DNA of 64,000 nt from JANXQG01 sp963709175 (GCA_963709175.1 CAVPVK010000002.1:62001-126000), one strand, 5' to 3'; shown: positions 39,013-49,091, counted from the stretch's first letter. The notes: a model not told the origin generated them from the sequence alone. Program-made: numbers and translations.

Positions 39013-39937
39013 GCGCCGCGGCACATGATCTCGTCGTTGACGTGCGCGACCTTTGCAAGCGTTTTGACCGGCGGCAAGTGGTTGACGGGCTGACGCTCCA
39101 GCTTCCGCAGGGCGAAATATGCGGATTCCTCGGCGCCAACGGCAGCGGCAAGACGACGACCATTCGCATGCTCTGCGGATTGTTGACGCCCGACGCCGGC
39201 AGCGGCACGTGCCTCGGCCACGACATTCTTCGTGAAGCGCATCGATTCGCCGGCACGTGGGCTATATGACGCAGCGATTCAGCTACTACGAAGATTTGAC
39301 GGTTCGTGAAAACCTCAACCTGGTAGCCGGCGTTTACGAATTGCCGCGGGCTCGCGAAGCCGTGCAGGAAATCATCGACCGCATGGGGCTGGCCGGCCGA
39401 GGCAACCAGCTCGCCGGACAGCTCTCAGGCGGTTGGAAACAGCGGTTGGCCCTCGCCGCCTGCGTACTGCACCGGCCCAAGCTTCTGCTTTTGGACGAGC
39501 CCACCGCGGGCGTCGACGCCAAGGCCCGCCGCGAATTCTGGGACCTCATCCACGACATGGCCGGCGAGGGCTTGACCGCCCTGGTCTCGACGCACTACAT
39601 GGACGAAGCCGAACGCTGCAAGCGCATCGTTTATCTGGCCGAAGGCCGGATCGTCGTCCAAGGCAGCGCCGACGAAGTGGTTGCCGGATCGGGACTGATC
39701 ACGCTAGAGGCGATCGGCGAAGGGATTGACGCGATTTCGCGGCGTCTGCGCGGCATGCCCGGCGTCGGCGCGGCGGCCGTTTTTGGCCGCACGCTTCACG
39801 TTGCCGGCACCAACCGCGAGCTGCTCGAAGCGGCGATCCGCGAATGGTCCGGCGGCGGGATTTCCTGGCGGGAAGTCCCGCCGCGGCTGGAAGACGTGTT
39901 CATCAGCCTGCTGGGCGTCAGGGAGACGGCGGCATGA
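39009..39937 (+). CDS. ABC exporter ATP-binding protein (frame-split)
   Basis: About 309 residues when joined. The first frame holds Walker A (GANGSGKTT). The second frame, from YMTQRFSYYEDLTVRENL, holds signature LSGGWKQRLALAA, Walker B LLLLDEPTAGVD and switch His (LVSTHYMDEAERC). The DrrA/YbhF type ends in a C-terminal domain (VPPRLEDVFISLLG). The frame breaks near 39250; one extra C after CATCGATT restores RRHVGYMTQRF, so this is probably a single-base deletion. It energises the permease that follows and overlaps it by four bases. Confidence 0.88.
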
Positions 39938-41058
39938 AAGCCTTTTCGCAGCGCCGGCTCGGGGCGCTATTGACCAAGGAATGGCTGCAGGTTCGCCGCG
40001 ACCCGATGAGCCTGCGGCTGATTATTGCCCTGCCGATCATGCAACTTCTGCTTTTCGGCTACGCGATCAATTCCAATCCGCACGACCTTCCCGCCGGAGT
40101 GCTGATGGCGCAGCCGTCGAAGTACGAGCGGACCATCGTCGCCGCACTGCGGAACACCGGCTACTACCAGATCGAGCCCTTGTCGAGCGAGGCGGAAGGC
40201 GAAGCCGGCCTGGCCGAAGGAAAACTGCTCTTCGTCATCAACGTTCCGCCCGATTTCGATCGCACCGTCGACCGGGGAGAATCGCCTTCGATCCTCGTCG
40301 ACGCGGACGGCACCGATCCGACGGCGATCGCCAGCGCGATGTCGGCGCTGGGCGGACTCGGCGATGTGCTGGCCCGCGACCTGCCGCCGATACGTCAGAG
40401 GCCCGCCGTGCCGGCGTCCTTCCAGTTTGTCGTGCACTCCCGCTACAACCCCGAACAGATCACCGCGCTGAACGTCGTTCCCGGGCTGATCTGCACGGTG
40501 CTGATGATGTCGACGCTGGTCTTGACGACGCTCGCCATCACGCGCGAGCGCGAGCGGGGCACGATGGAAAACCTGCTGGCGATGCCGGTCCGGCCAATCG
40601 AGGTGATGCTCGCCAAGATCGTTCCCTACATCGGCATCGGCTACTTGCAAGTGCTGGTGATTCTGCTCATGTCCGTGTATCTCTTTCATCTGCCGATCCA
40701 CGGCTCGGTATCGCTGTTGCTGATCGTGCTGGGGTTGTTCATCGCCAGCAACCTGGCGCTGGGGATCACTTTCTCCACGGTCGCAACCAATCAGATGCAG
40801 GCTCAGCAGTTGGCGCAGTTCACGATGCTGCCGTTCATGATGCTCTCGGGCTTCATGTTCCCTTTCGCCGGAATGCCGGGCTGGGCCCGCTGGATCGGCG
40901 AGATCATCCCTACCACGCACGCGATGCGGATCGTGCGCGGCATCTTGCTCAAGGGCAACGGGCTGCACGAAATCCTGCCCGATGTCTGGCCGATCGCGGT
41001 TTTCACGGTGGTTTCCATCACGGTCGCCGCCTGGTTCTACCGAGAAACGCTCGAGTAG
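39934..41058 (+). CDS. ABC-2 type exporter permease
   Basis: 374 residues from the ATG that overlaps the ATPase stop (ATGA). One N-terminal helix (SLRLIIALPIMQLLLFGYAI), a large extracytoplasmic domain (about residues 45-165), and five C-terminal helices containing ITRERERGTMENLLAMPVRP, the ABC-2 permease signature. YbhS/YbhR-like. With the HlyD protein it should form a tripartite efflux pump; the substrate is unknown. Confidence 0.9.
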   Translation: MKAFSQRRLGALLTKEWLQVRRDPMSLRLIIALPIMQLLLFGYAINSNPHDLPAGVLMAQPSKYERTIVAALRNTGYYQIEPLSSEAEGEAGLAEGKLLFVINVPPDFDRTVDRGESPSILVDADGTDPTAIASAMSALGGLGDVLARDLPPIRQRPAVPASFQFVVHSRYNPEQITALNVVPGLICTVLMMSTLVLTTLAITRERERGTMENLLAMPVRPIEVMLAKIVPYIGIGYLQVLVILLMSVYLFHLPIHGSVSLLLIVLGLFIASNLALGITFSTVATNQMQAQQLAQFTMLPFMMLSGFMFPFAGMPGWARWIGEIIPTTHAMRIVRGILLKGNGLHEILPDVWPIAVFTVVSITVAAWFYRETLE

Positions 41059-41156
41059 GCCACTTGTCCGCTGCGCCATTCAACGAGCCTTGTCTGCCAA
41101 GAACTGACCGTGTATATTGGCGGCTGAACTGCCAGCGAAGGGAGAGGAAATAAGTC

Positions 41157-41465
41157 ATGCCATCGCAATTTATTTACGGCAAGAACCCCAATCCTCCGGC
41201 GTCTACAGAGATCGACATGGCGAGGCGATTCGATGTGTATTGTGGGGAGTATTCGCATCGGCCGATTGTCGTCTATCGAAATGCCCGTTTCCTGGGCATA
41301 AAGACTCTGGCCAAGCACCGCGATTACGATGTCTTTGGCGAGTTCATCGAACTGGAGTTGGCGAATGGACAAACACTCTTTTTGTCGCGACGTACGGTGG
41401 TCGCCTTTTGCGAGCCCGGCGCCGACCTCATGGCTGAAGCCGTGCTGCTGAAGCCGAGTGAATAG
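41157..41465 (+). CDS. Hypothetical 102-residue protein
   Basis: A strong ribosome site (AGGGAGAGGAAATA) precedes the ATG, so it is probably expressed. Soluble, with FDVYCGEYSHRPIVVYRNAR, YDVFGEFIELELANGQTLFL and SRRTVVAFCEPGA, suggesting a small beta-barrel. No family was recognised and no operon partner is evident. Confidence 0.65.
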   Translation: MPSQFIYGKNPNPPASTEIDMARRFDVYCGEYSHRPIVVYRNARFLGIKTLAKHRDYDVFGEFIELELANGQTLFLSRRTVVAFCEPGADLMAEAVLLKPSE

Positions 41466-41519
41466 CCCGCTCCGGGCAATCGTTGCGCCGTTGTCAGCGA
41501 GGCAGCTTACGGAGAATCA

Positions 41520-41670
41520 GTCTACGGCCTACATGCCTCGCGAGCAACCGGGCAACCGGCAGCCAGCACCAGGCTCGTACTGAGCGATAGCGGGCCCTCT
41601 CTCGAACGCCGGCCGTTTTCTGGTTCAATCGCGACGCAGGACGGTGAGCCATTCTCGGATCGCCGACGAG
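41520..41670 (-). pseudogene. 3' part of an IS-interrupted gene (possible arginine-deiminase-like fold)
   Basis: From the target-site duplication the minus strand reads LVGDPRMAHRPASRLNQKTA. It directly continues the fragment at 43376-43563 (LPIGGHRVLVG) once the IS and one copy of CCGACGAG are removed. Beyond ~41600 the sequence is no longer recognisable. The enzyme family is a guess from the pattern HLxMxxxPxGxxRVLVGDP. Confidence 0.45.
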
Positions 41671-43375
41671 GGCATCGTCTCAAGCCGCAACTTTGGAACT
41701 TGACAGTTGTTGCGTCAAATCTGGGGAGGGTGTGTGTAGCAGTTGCCACCAATCGGTGGTCGGCAGCGACAAGCCCAGTAGGTCATAGGGGGAACGACCG
41801 CGACGCTTGCCACTTCGGAAGGGTCGGCAGTTCCAGTATAGCCGCTTGAGATCCAGCATCGGCTGGGTGACCGTCCGATGCCGCTCCTGATGCATTCGTA
41901 GCACGCTGTTCATGCATTCCACGGCACTACTGGCGCGAACGGTGTGTCGTAAGACCGCCGCCACCCTCCCATACGACTCCTGCCAGTTCACCTCCAACTT
42001 CCGACAATACTCCGTCTGGACCAAAGCGGCTGCCAGCCAACGTCCTCCGCCCGGAACGTCCTCGGGAACCGCCGCCAACTGCTTCCGCAGCCACCACCGC
42101 CGGACCAATGCCTCACGTAACTCCGCCCAAGGCTCTGCCGCCGTCAACTGCCGCTGCATCCGATCCAGGAACGTCAGGCTTCGCCGATCCGCCAGCGCAC
42201 GACGCAGTTTGCCCCACTCTGGCCCGTCAAGTTCTTTTACCGCCGCGGCGATCTCTCCCTCGGCCCAGGCTCGATCATTCAACCGCCCATCCGGGCGAAA
42301 CAATTCCAAGGCGGTCCCGATCCGTTTCCACGCTCGCTCCATGCGGTCGTACCTTTCCATGAGCCGTTCCACCTTCTTCCACGCCTTGCCCGCCAGTCCT
42401 CCAAAGCCGCGGCGGTCGCCGCCGTGACGCCACGCGTACACGACCTGTCGGTCCGCTTCTTCCGCCTTCGCCCACTGGGACTCCACGCGGCTCCACAGTT
42501 TTCGCAGTACACGCTGCGCTTCCTGCTTCGTATGGAAGACATCCAAGCTGACCTGCAAAGGAGTGGCGTTTCCAGCGTTTTTTCGCTGCGTCTGAAAATC
42601 CGCCAGACCACGCTGCATGCCTCGGCCGCCGTCAACCACCGCCTGCTCCAAGGCGTTGAAACCTTGCAACGCCCCAGTCCACGTCGAAGCACTGCGATCC
42701 GCAGCATGCGTTCCCAAGACCCACGCCATGCTGTGCGGTTCGACGCCCACTAAAACCGGCTTGCCGTGGAAGAAAATCTCGTCGAAGCAGCCCGTAATCA
42801 CCAGACCGCGGCAGGCTTGGTCCAAGCGATCCAGTACTTGGCTTGCCGCCTGTGCAGATTCCTTCACCCACCGGCCGATCTTCGCACGGCTGGGAGATTT
42901 TTTTTAACGACGATTCCCAAGAGTTCCCTCGTTTGCGAGTAACTCAACCCCATGGCTGTGGCCGTTGCCGCAAACCGTTGCTGCTCCTGTTCAGAGAACT
43001 CCGTCGCCTTAGCCAGTCGCTTTTCCAGCAATGCCAGTCGCTCCGCCTGCTGGCGTACTTGCTCTTGGAGTTGGTCGCGTGATGGCCCGCCGCCGACCGC
43101 GTCGCGCACTGCCGCTTCGACTTTCTCCGCATGATCGTAGGCGGTTTGCCGACTACACCCGGCCGCCTCCGCCTGTTCTGAAACCGAACCCCGTTTCCCT
43201 GTCATAACCGCTGCCGCGTTCCCAATCCATGAAACAATGGGTAATCTGGCCATTTCCGTGAACCTCCTTGTACACGGTTACTTCCTTGAAAATCTCCTAC
43301 CAATATAAAAAACCGATTCCCACCGAATCTGTCAACCTGAGTTTCCCCAAGAAACGCTCAGATTGAGACGGTGCC
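41671..43375 (-). mobile_element. Insertion sequence, 1705 bp, 13-bp inverted repeats, 8-bp target duplication
   Basis: The left end is GGCATCGTCTCAA (41671-41683) and the right end, read inward, GGCACCGTCTCAA (43363-43375), matching in 12 of 13 bases. The element is flanked by identical CCGACGAG octamers (41663-41670 and 43376-43383). It encodes one DDE transposase in two overlapping frames. It splits a gene whose halves rejoin in frame. The perfect duplication implies a recent insertion. The family was not identified. Confidence 0.85.
41680..43253 (-). CDS. DDE transposase in two frames joined at an A8 run
   Basis: The upstream frame (42864-43253) is a helix-turn-helix and coiled-coil part (QAEAAGCSRQTAYDHAEKVE, RQQAERLALLEKRLAKATEF). 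The downstream frame (41680-42867) carries the catalytic core: Asp in CFDEIFFHGKPVLVGVEP, Asp in AVVDGGRGMQRGL and Glu in SSAVECMNSVLRMHQ. On the coding strand a run of eight A (42898-42905) lies where a -1 shift would fuse the frames into KSPSRAKIGRWVKESAQAA, which fits better than a separate GTG start at 42867. Either programmed -1 frameshifting, common in IS elements, or an indel. Both TIRs are intact. Confidence 0.8.
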
Positions 43376-43563
43376 CCGACGAGCACCCGATGGCCACCGA
43401 TCGGCAGCATGTGCATCGCCAGATGGTGATCGGACGCGTCCCGGAGCAGGACCACGCGACGTTTCAATAGGACCGACAGACGTGGATGAGCACCCAATCC
43501 CGATTGAGCCCACCACTGGAATACTCTTCTGTTGTATGCGGTAATCACAACGTTCTGCGCCGG
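43376..43563 (-). pseudogene. 5' part of the IS-interrupted gene
   Basis: The minus strand reads VVITAYNRRVFQWWAQSGLG, HPRLSVLLKRRVVLLRD and HHLAMHMLPIGGHRVLVG up to the IS end. Removing the IS gives HRVLVGDPRMAHR without a frame change. The upstream continuation is blocked by a stop at ~43566, so the gene start is also missing or in another frame. The family assignment (deiminase-like) is weak. Confidence 0.5.
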
Positions 43564-44226
43564 GCTGTCTCACAACGAAAAATCTATAAATCAAAACCCT
43601 TTGCGAGCCAACGACTTGCGACGACGGGACCGCAAATCGGCTTGTGACACAGGCGCACAACCAAAGGCCCCTGGCGGGCCACAAACTGTCGTCGCAAGTC
43701 ACTATGGCTTTGCATCTTACGTCTATCGGCCAGAGTCATTTCTCGGCCCGCTGCCGTTGTGACACAAATCGTCGACGCGGCTCCAGGGGCATCGTCGCAA
43801 CCACTTGTGTAAGAAAGGCTTGCGCGTGACGCGCCAGCGGACCACAAGGGCCTCCCGCTCGGGCAACGAATATATACCTCTGTAGGGTAGAATCGCCGCA
43901 GTTGAAAGGGGCGAGCGTATGCCCGTCCTTCCACCTTCATCCCTTCTCCCGGGGCGCACCACGATCCTTTCGCCCCCGGCGAGCCGGGCCGGGGGCGTTT
44001 ACCTGAATTTAAATTATCAAACAGCGACGCTCTGCCTTGATATTACGCCTGGCGAGCGGCAATTTTCTAAAGCGTCGTCGTATGCCCTTGCTGCGAAACG
44101 TGTTTGGGGGGCAGACCTGGGCGTCTGTCTCTCCCGGAGGTCCCGGAGTATCTCAGAGGGCCGGCCCAGCGACGATGCGCGGCGGCGAAATGGCGAAGTT
44201 CGTCGCCGTCGAGCTGGCCTGCCGGC
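43564..44226. other. Intergenic region with one strong hairpin
   Basis: No gene was recognised. At 43971-43997 a perfect 9-bp inverted repeat (CGCCCCCGG...CCGGGGGCG) is followed by TTT on the plus strand. It could be a terminator, but no plus-strand gene obviously ends into it. Confidence 0.45.
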
Positions 44227-47200
44227 TCACGGGGATGATGCAACGCGCCATTGGTGACCACAGCGGCAGGCCGACAACTTCCTCTGCCGCCAACCGCTGC
44301 CGAGCAACCCGATCCCGCCGACCGCCAGCAGCGCCAGCGTCCCCGGCTCCGGCACCACGGTGAGCACCAGGTCATTGCCCGAGACGGACAGGGTTGCTGG
44401 CATGCCGTCGACCGAGCCGCTGGTGCCGCTACCCAGCAGATTGCCAGGGAGCGAGGTACTGGAATGGATCAGGTCGTAGATGCCGGGAGCAAAGGTCGGC
44501 GTGTTCTCGAATCCGAAGTTGGAGAACCCCAGCGGACTGCCGACCGCCAAGCTGCCGCAGGCGATCTTGCTGCTGGTGGAGGGCGTGTCGAGGTCGTAGT
44601 CGAGCATCGCCCCTGAAGACAGGATCAGGCTGCCACTCATGCTCAGCTTTCCCAACGGATTGCCCGGCGCAATTGCGCCGCTGCGGCCCACGGTTACCGT
44701 GCTGAGGGTGCCCGAGCCGCCCAGGACGCCGCCGGTGACCGTCACCGGGCTGACGAGGGAGCCGTTGACGAGAAGTTCACCTTGGTTGATCGCCGTCGTA
44801 CCCGAATAAGTACTGCTGCCGGCCAGCAGCAACACCCCGCTGCCGGCCTTGAGCAGACTGCCGGAGCCACTCAGGATGCCGGAATAGGTCGTCGTGGAAT
44901 TGTTAACTCCTATCGTGAGGGCGATGGCCTCGTCAACGTTATTGGCAAGAAGCAGGTTGCCGTTGCCGCTCAAACCGCCAAGAACGGCCGACGAAAAAAA
45001 GCCAAAGCTCAGCGTGCCAGACGTACTACTCACCCATGTGCTATCCTGGATCGCCGAGCCGTTTTCCAAGACCAGGTTTCCGCTGGTGATCAGCGTACCG
45101 CCGGAATAGGTATTGTTTCCCCATAGGTTCAAGGTGCCATTCCCGGTCTCGGTCAGGCCGCCGCTGCCGCTGATGGTTGAGAAAAGATTGACTGTGTCGG
45201 CATGGTTGAAGACCAGCGTGCCGTTATCGATCACGCCTGACACGCCGATGGAGGCCCCGCTGCCGCCGTTGCCGATCTGCAGCGTTCCGGCCGCGATCGT
45301 TGTCGAGCCCGAGTAGGTGTCGTTCCCCAGCAAGATCAAGCTGCCGCCACCGGTCTGAATAAGCCCGCCGGCGCCACTGATGGCCGGGCTGAAGCTAACC
45401 GCGTCGCCGTGGTTGAAGACCAGCGTGCCGTTATCGATCACGCCTGACGTGCTGGCAATGGAAGCCCCGCGGCCGCCGTTGCCGATCTGAAGCGTTCCTG
45501 CGCTGATCGTCGTTGAACCCACGTAGGTATTACTCCCCAGCAGAATCAAGCTGCTCGCGCCGGTCTGTATAAGGCCGCCCGCGCCACTTATGGTTGGATT
45601 GACGCTGGTCGCGTCACCCTGGTCGAAGACAAGAGTACCGTTATCGACCAGGGCTGACGTGCCGCCGAGGGAGGCGCCGCTGCCACCGTTGCCAATCTGC
45701 AGCGTTCCGGCCGTGATCGTGGTTGGGCCCGAGTAGGTATTACTCCCCAGCAAAACCAGGCTGCCGCTGCCGGCTTGTACGAGGCCGCCAGTGCCGCTGA
45801 TGGTCGCGCTGATGCGGAGGGTGTTGCCATTGTTGAAAAGAAGGGCGCCGTTATTGGTCACAGCCGACGTGCCGCCAAGGGAGGCGCCGCTGCCACCGTT
45901 GCCAATCTGCAGCGTTCCGGCCGTGATCGTGGTTGGGCCCGAGTAGGTATTACTCCCCAGCAAGACCAGGCTGCCGCCGCCGGCCTGTACAAGGCCGCCC
46001 GTACCGCTGATGGTCGGGCTGAAGCTGGTTGCGTCACGATAGTTGAAGACCAAGCTCCCGTTATCGATCACTCCCGACGTGCCGGCAATGGAAGCCCCGC
46101 TGCCGACCTGCAGCGTTCCGGCGGTAATCGTTGTTGGGCCCGAGTAGGTGTTGTTCCCCAGCAAGACGAGGCTGCCGCTGCCGGCCTGCACAAGGCCGCC
46201 CGTACCGCTGATGGTCGCGTTGAAGCTCGTCACGTCGCCGTGATTGAAGACCAAGCTGCCGTTGTCGATGACGCCTGACGTGCCGCCGATCGACGCCCCA
46301 CTGCCGCCATCGCCAATCTGCAAGGTGCCGCCCATAACCGCGGTCAAACCAGTATAGGTGTTGGAACCGGTGAACACCTGGTTTCCGCTACCCACCTTTG
46401 TCACGCTGGCGCCCGCGGCGTTGTCGCTCAGCGCACCAGAATAGGTCGATGTGGAATTGTTCGTTCCAATCGTAATGGCGAGCGCCGCGCCGCCGGTATT
46501 GATAAGGACGAGGTTGCCACTGCCGCCCAGACCGCCGAGAACCAGGGACGTGAGACCGCCAACGTTCAATTCTCCAACGCCACTCATTATCAAGGTGCTA
46601 TCCTGGATCGACACTCGGGTGCCCAGGGCGAGGGTTCCTCCGCTTATCAACGTACTTCCCGTGTAGCTGTTGCTGCCCGATAGCATTAGGCTGCCGCTCC
46701 CAGCCTGCGCCAGTCCGCCGCTGCCGCTGATGGTCGGGCTGAAAGTGATTATGTCGCCATGATTGAAGACCAGGCTGCCGTTATCGATCACACCTGGCGT
46801 TCCGGCAATGGAAGCTCCGCTGCCTCCATTGCCGATCTGCAGCGTTCCGGCGGTAATCGTCGTTGCGCCTGTATAAGTATTGCTTGCCAGCAAGACCAGG
46901 CTGCCACTGCCCGCCTGCGTCAGCCCGCCGCTGCCGCTGATGGTTGCACCGAAGCTGACCACGTCATTATGGTTGAAGACCAGGCTGCCGTTATTCATTA
47001 CACCGGACGAATTGCCGATCGAGGCGCCGCTTCCCCCGGTGCCGATTTGCAAGGTCCCACCGCTAATCATCGTCGTACCGGTGTAGGTGTCGTTCGCGGC
47101 CAAGATCAGGACGCCGCTATCAACCTTGGTGAGGCAGCCAGGGCCGGAAAGCGAGCCGGAAAGCAGCACGCTGAACCCGGCCGTATCGAAGGTCGCTCCG

Positions 47201-48276
47201 CCGCTGAGGCCCAAAATCAGCGACGTCGAGGCAGAGAATCCAGCGTTGGCCTGAAGCGTTCCACCGCCGAAGTTGAAAGTCGCCCTACCCGGACCGCTGG
47301 TAAGTGACGAGAGCATGAGGAGTCCGCCGTCAAGGTTGTATGTGCCGCTACTGCTCGCGGCCCCGGCCAGGGAAAGACCATTGTTGGCCCCGTAAGGTAT
47401 GCTGTTTGTGCCGCCCGATTGAGTGAACACGCCCGAGCCAAGCTGACCTATGGATTCGGCGCCAGCGGATACCAGTCCGCTGCCACTCAGGCTATAGCTG
47501 CCGCTGCCCCCCGCCGCAGAGCCCAGGCAAAGTCCATAGTTAGGCCCTCCCGGCACGGTGTTGGTGCCACCAGTCTGCGTGAACACACCCACGCCAGCGT
47601 CGCCTATCTCCTCGACCGCCGCCGAAAGCAGGCCGGTGCCGCTGAGACTATACGTCCCGACGGCGGCGGCGTTGACTCCCATTTGCCACGCCGCGGCATT
47701 CACAGTTCCAGCAGACTGGACGAATGTTCCCGCGCCGAAATAACCAACCACCGCTGGGGATGGTGTCGTCACCAGCTCGCCTCCGGTCATCGTGTACGTG
47801 CCACTGCTGCTGGAACTGTTGGCAATAATGAACATATTGCTGAGGCTGTTGGTTCCGCCGGACTGCGAGAAGGACCCTGAGTCGGAGTAGCCCACGAACT
47901 CAAACTGCGAAGCGGCAAGACTGCCGCTGAGCATTCTTACAGCACTATTCCCGTCAATATAAAGCCGGTAGCAGGCATCCCCTGCGGAAGTGATTGTCGC
48001 CGTGCCGCCGTTGGCCACTTCCACTTGGGTGGCAGTTGTCGGAAGACTTCCACCCCAATTCGACGCCACGGACCAATCGCCGGACTGGACTTGCCAGTAG
48101 TACGTCTGGGCGTGTGCGGGCAGTGCCACAAGACCCAAAACGGCGAGGCCCAAAAGCCTCCCTAAGCGGATGTTCAGACCTATACTCCCACAAGGCAGTT
48201 TGCAACCGCAACCGAAAAAGCTCCTGATCCACTCCGCCTTCACAACGCTTTGCCGTAGCACGATGCGATTCTCCAC
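44227..48276 (-). CDS. Giant autotransporter-type beta-strand repeat protein with PEP-CTERM anchor
   Basis: About 1,349 residues. A signal-peptide-like helix (LGRLLGLAVLGLVALPAHAQ) is followed by YYWQVQSGDWSVASNWGG, a usual opening of planctomycete pectate-lyase-like surface proteins. Short repeats (GVFTQTGGTNTVPGG, GSYSLSGSGLVSA) follow, and then eleven 70-residue units (NTYSGPTTITAGTLQIGNGG, VIDNGSLVFNHGD, ISGSGGLVQAGSGSLVLLGS). The tail VPEPGTLALLAVGGIGLLGS plus WRQRK is a PEP-CTERM signal. It probably forms a long beta-helix on the cell surface. The annotated start is GTG 48276; the true start may be nearer the signal peptide. Confidence 0.88.
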   Translation of the reverse strand: MENRIVLRQSVVKAEWIRSFFGCGCKLPCGSIGLNIRLGRLLGLAVLGLVALPAHAQTYYWQVQSGDWSVASNWGGSLPTTATQVEVANGGTATITSAGDACYRLYIDGNSAVRMLSGSLAASQFEFVGYSDSGSFSQSGGTNSLSNMFIIANSSSSSGTYTMTGGELVTTPSPAVVGYFGAGTFVQSAGTVNAAAWQMGVNAAAVGTYSLSGTGLLSAAVEEIGDAGVGVFTQTGGTNTVPGGPNYGLCLGSAAGGSGSYSLSGSGLVSAGAESIGQLGSGVFTQSGGTNSIPYGANNGLSLAGAASSSGTYNLDGGLLMLSSLTSGPGRATFNFGGGTLQANAGFSASTSLILGLSGGATFDTAGFSVLLSGSLSGPGCLTKVDSGVLILAANDTYTGTTMISGGTLQIGTGGSGASIGNSSGVMNNGSLVFNHNDVVSFGATISGSGGLTQAGSGSLVLLASNTYTGATTITAGTLQIGNGGSGASIAGTPGVIDNGSLVFNHGDIITFSPTISGSGGLAQAGSGSLMLSGSNSYTGSTLISGGTLALGTRVSIQDSTLIMSGVGELNVGGLTSLVLGGLGGSGNLVLINTGGAALAITIGTNNSTSTYSGALSDNAAGASVTKVGSGNQVFTGSNTYTGLTAVMGGTLQIGDGGSGASIGGTSGVIDNGSLVFNHGDVTSFNATISGTGGLVQAGSGSLVLLGNNTYSGPTTITAGTLQVGSGASIAGTSGVIDNGSLVFNYRDATSFSPTISGTGGLVQAGGGSLVLLGSNTYSGPTTITAGTLQIGNGGSGASLGGTSAVTNNGALLFNNGNTLRISATISGTGGLVQAGSGSLVLLGSNTYSGPTTITAGTLQIGNGGSGASLGGTSALVDNGTLVFDQGDATSVNPTISGAGGLIQTGASSLILLGSNTYVGSTTISAGTLQIGNGGRGASIASTSGVIDNGTLVFNHGDAVSFSPAISGAGGLIQTGGGSLILLGNDTYSGSTTIAAGTLQIGNGGSGASIGVSGVIDNGTLVFNHADTVNLFSTISGSGGLTETGNGTLNLWGNNTYSGGTLITSGNLVLENGSAIQDSTWVSSTSGTLSFGFFSSAVLGGLSGNGNLLLANNVDEAIALTIGVNNSTTTYSGILSGSGSLLKAGSGVLLLAGSSTYSGTTAINQGELLVNGSLVSPVTVTGGVLGGSGTLSTVTVGRSGAIAPGNPLGKLSMSGSLILSSGAMLDYDLDTPSTSSKIACGSLAVGSPLGFSNFGFENTPTFAPGIYDLIHSSTSLPGNLLGSGTSGSVDGMPATLSVSGNDLVLTVVPEPGTLALLAVGGIGLLGSGWRQRKLSACRCGHQWRVASSP
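45110..47100. repeat. 210-bp tandem repeat array inside the giant surface gene
   Basis: Successive units are 210 bases apart; for example GCCAATCTGCAGCG recurs at 45691 and 45901, with neighbours nearly identical. Units are coding (70 residues) and keep the frame. High identity between central copies suggests recent expansion and possible length variation between strains. Confidence 0.85.
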
Positions 48277-48678
48277 GATTCAGCTTCATTCACTCGACAC
48301 ACCAATACGCAAATACACCGGATCCCTAGGGAAAAACACGACAGCAAGAAATCCAGCGACCGCCCGAGCACCAGCCCGTCGATCGCGAGAACCGTCGTTT
48401 AGAGAGTCGCCCGCTGGACTTCCAGGACCAACCTGGTCATCCGAGCGGCGACAGCGCTGCCTCGTAAAATCTCAGAAGTGCGCGGGGGAAACGTCCACGC
48501 CACATACGACGTACTATACTACCCGCCTACAAGTAACGCAAGCGGGTGGAATGGATTACGTGGAAATATCTCGGGTTATGTCATACCCCCCAAAAGTCTG
48601 AAAGCACAAGCTGACAAAAATCATTTTCGGCGTTGATCGAGGGCCCTAGCAATTCGCAGCGGGCGTGCCCGCATGGCT
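48277..48678. other. Intergenic region with a 26-bp dispersed repeat
   Basis: No gene was recognised. 48613-48638 (starting GACAAAAATCATTTTCGG) nearly repeats 15961-15987 (starting GACAAAAATCATTTTCCGG), one extra C in the latter. The meaning is unknown. Confidence 0.45.
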
Positions 48679-49059
48679 TCAGCCGGCAGGTCGTGTTGGG
48701 TAGCACCGCTTGAGATAACGCTGCCAAATCCGTTTAATGGCCGACAGTTCCGATTCATCAAGCAATCGGTGGTATTGTGGTATCCTCACCAGCCAACGCC
48801 AGAACTCATAGTCCGTGTGCGATGGCGCAAATTCCGCAGCTCCGCTCCACCAACTGCTGTCCTCCGCGCCCGAGCACCTGACGACAAGCGTGCCATCCTC
48901 TTTGAAGTGGTACCAGTGCGGCCAATACCAGGTAATGCTGGGGTACTCAGCCTGTTCGGATTCGCGCGGTGTATCATAGAGAATGTGCAAGTAGGAATCG
49001 ACCCATTCGCGCGAGCGCACAACTCCCCTGACATTGCGGTTGAGCACGAATAACAGCTT
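48679..49059 (-). pseudogene. 3' part of an IS-interrupted MshEN-domain gene
   Basis: The minus strand reads KLLFVLNRNVRGVVRSREWV, then a region with many Trp/Tyr (YPSITWYWPHWYHFKEDGTL, YEFWRWLVRIP) and a C-terminal basic helix. LxFVLNRNVRPVxAxRExI is the end of the MshEN (GspE N-terminal) domain. The first half is at 50778-50933; without the IS the reading frame is continuous, giving a protein of ~178 residues. Function unknown; MshEN domains in other proteins bind c-di-GMP. Confidence 0.7.
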
Positions 49060-49091
49060 ATCGCGAACGGGCGCAACCGGTTGTCCGCACC

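Noticed and set aside
43971..43997. Strong GC hairpin as a firm terminator
   Set aside because: No gene on the plus strand clearly ends into it, and on the minus strand no T run follows; recorded only as a hairpin.
45110..47100. Regular repeats that could suggest a CRISPR array
   Set aside because: Units are 210 bases, in frame, and encode beta-strand repeats; there are no short identical repeats with unique spacers.
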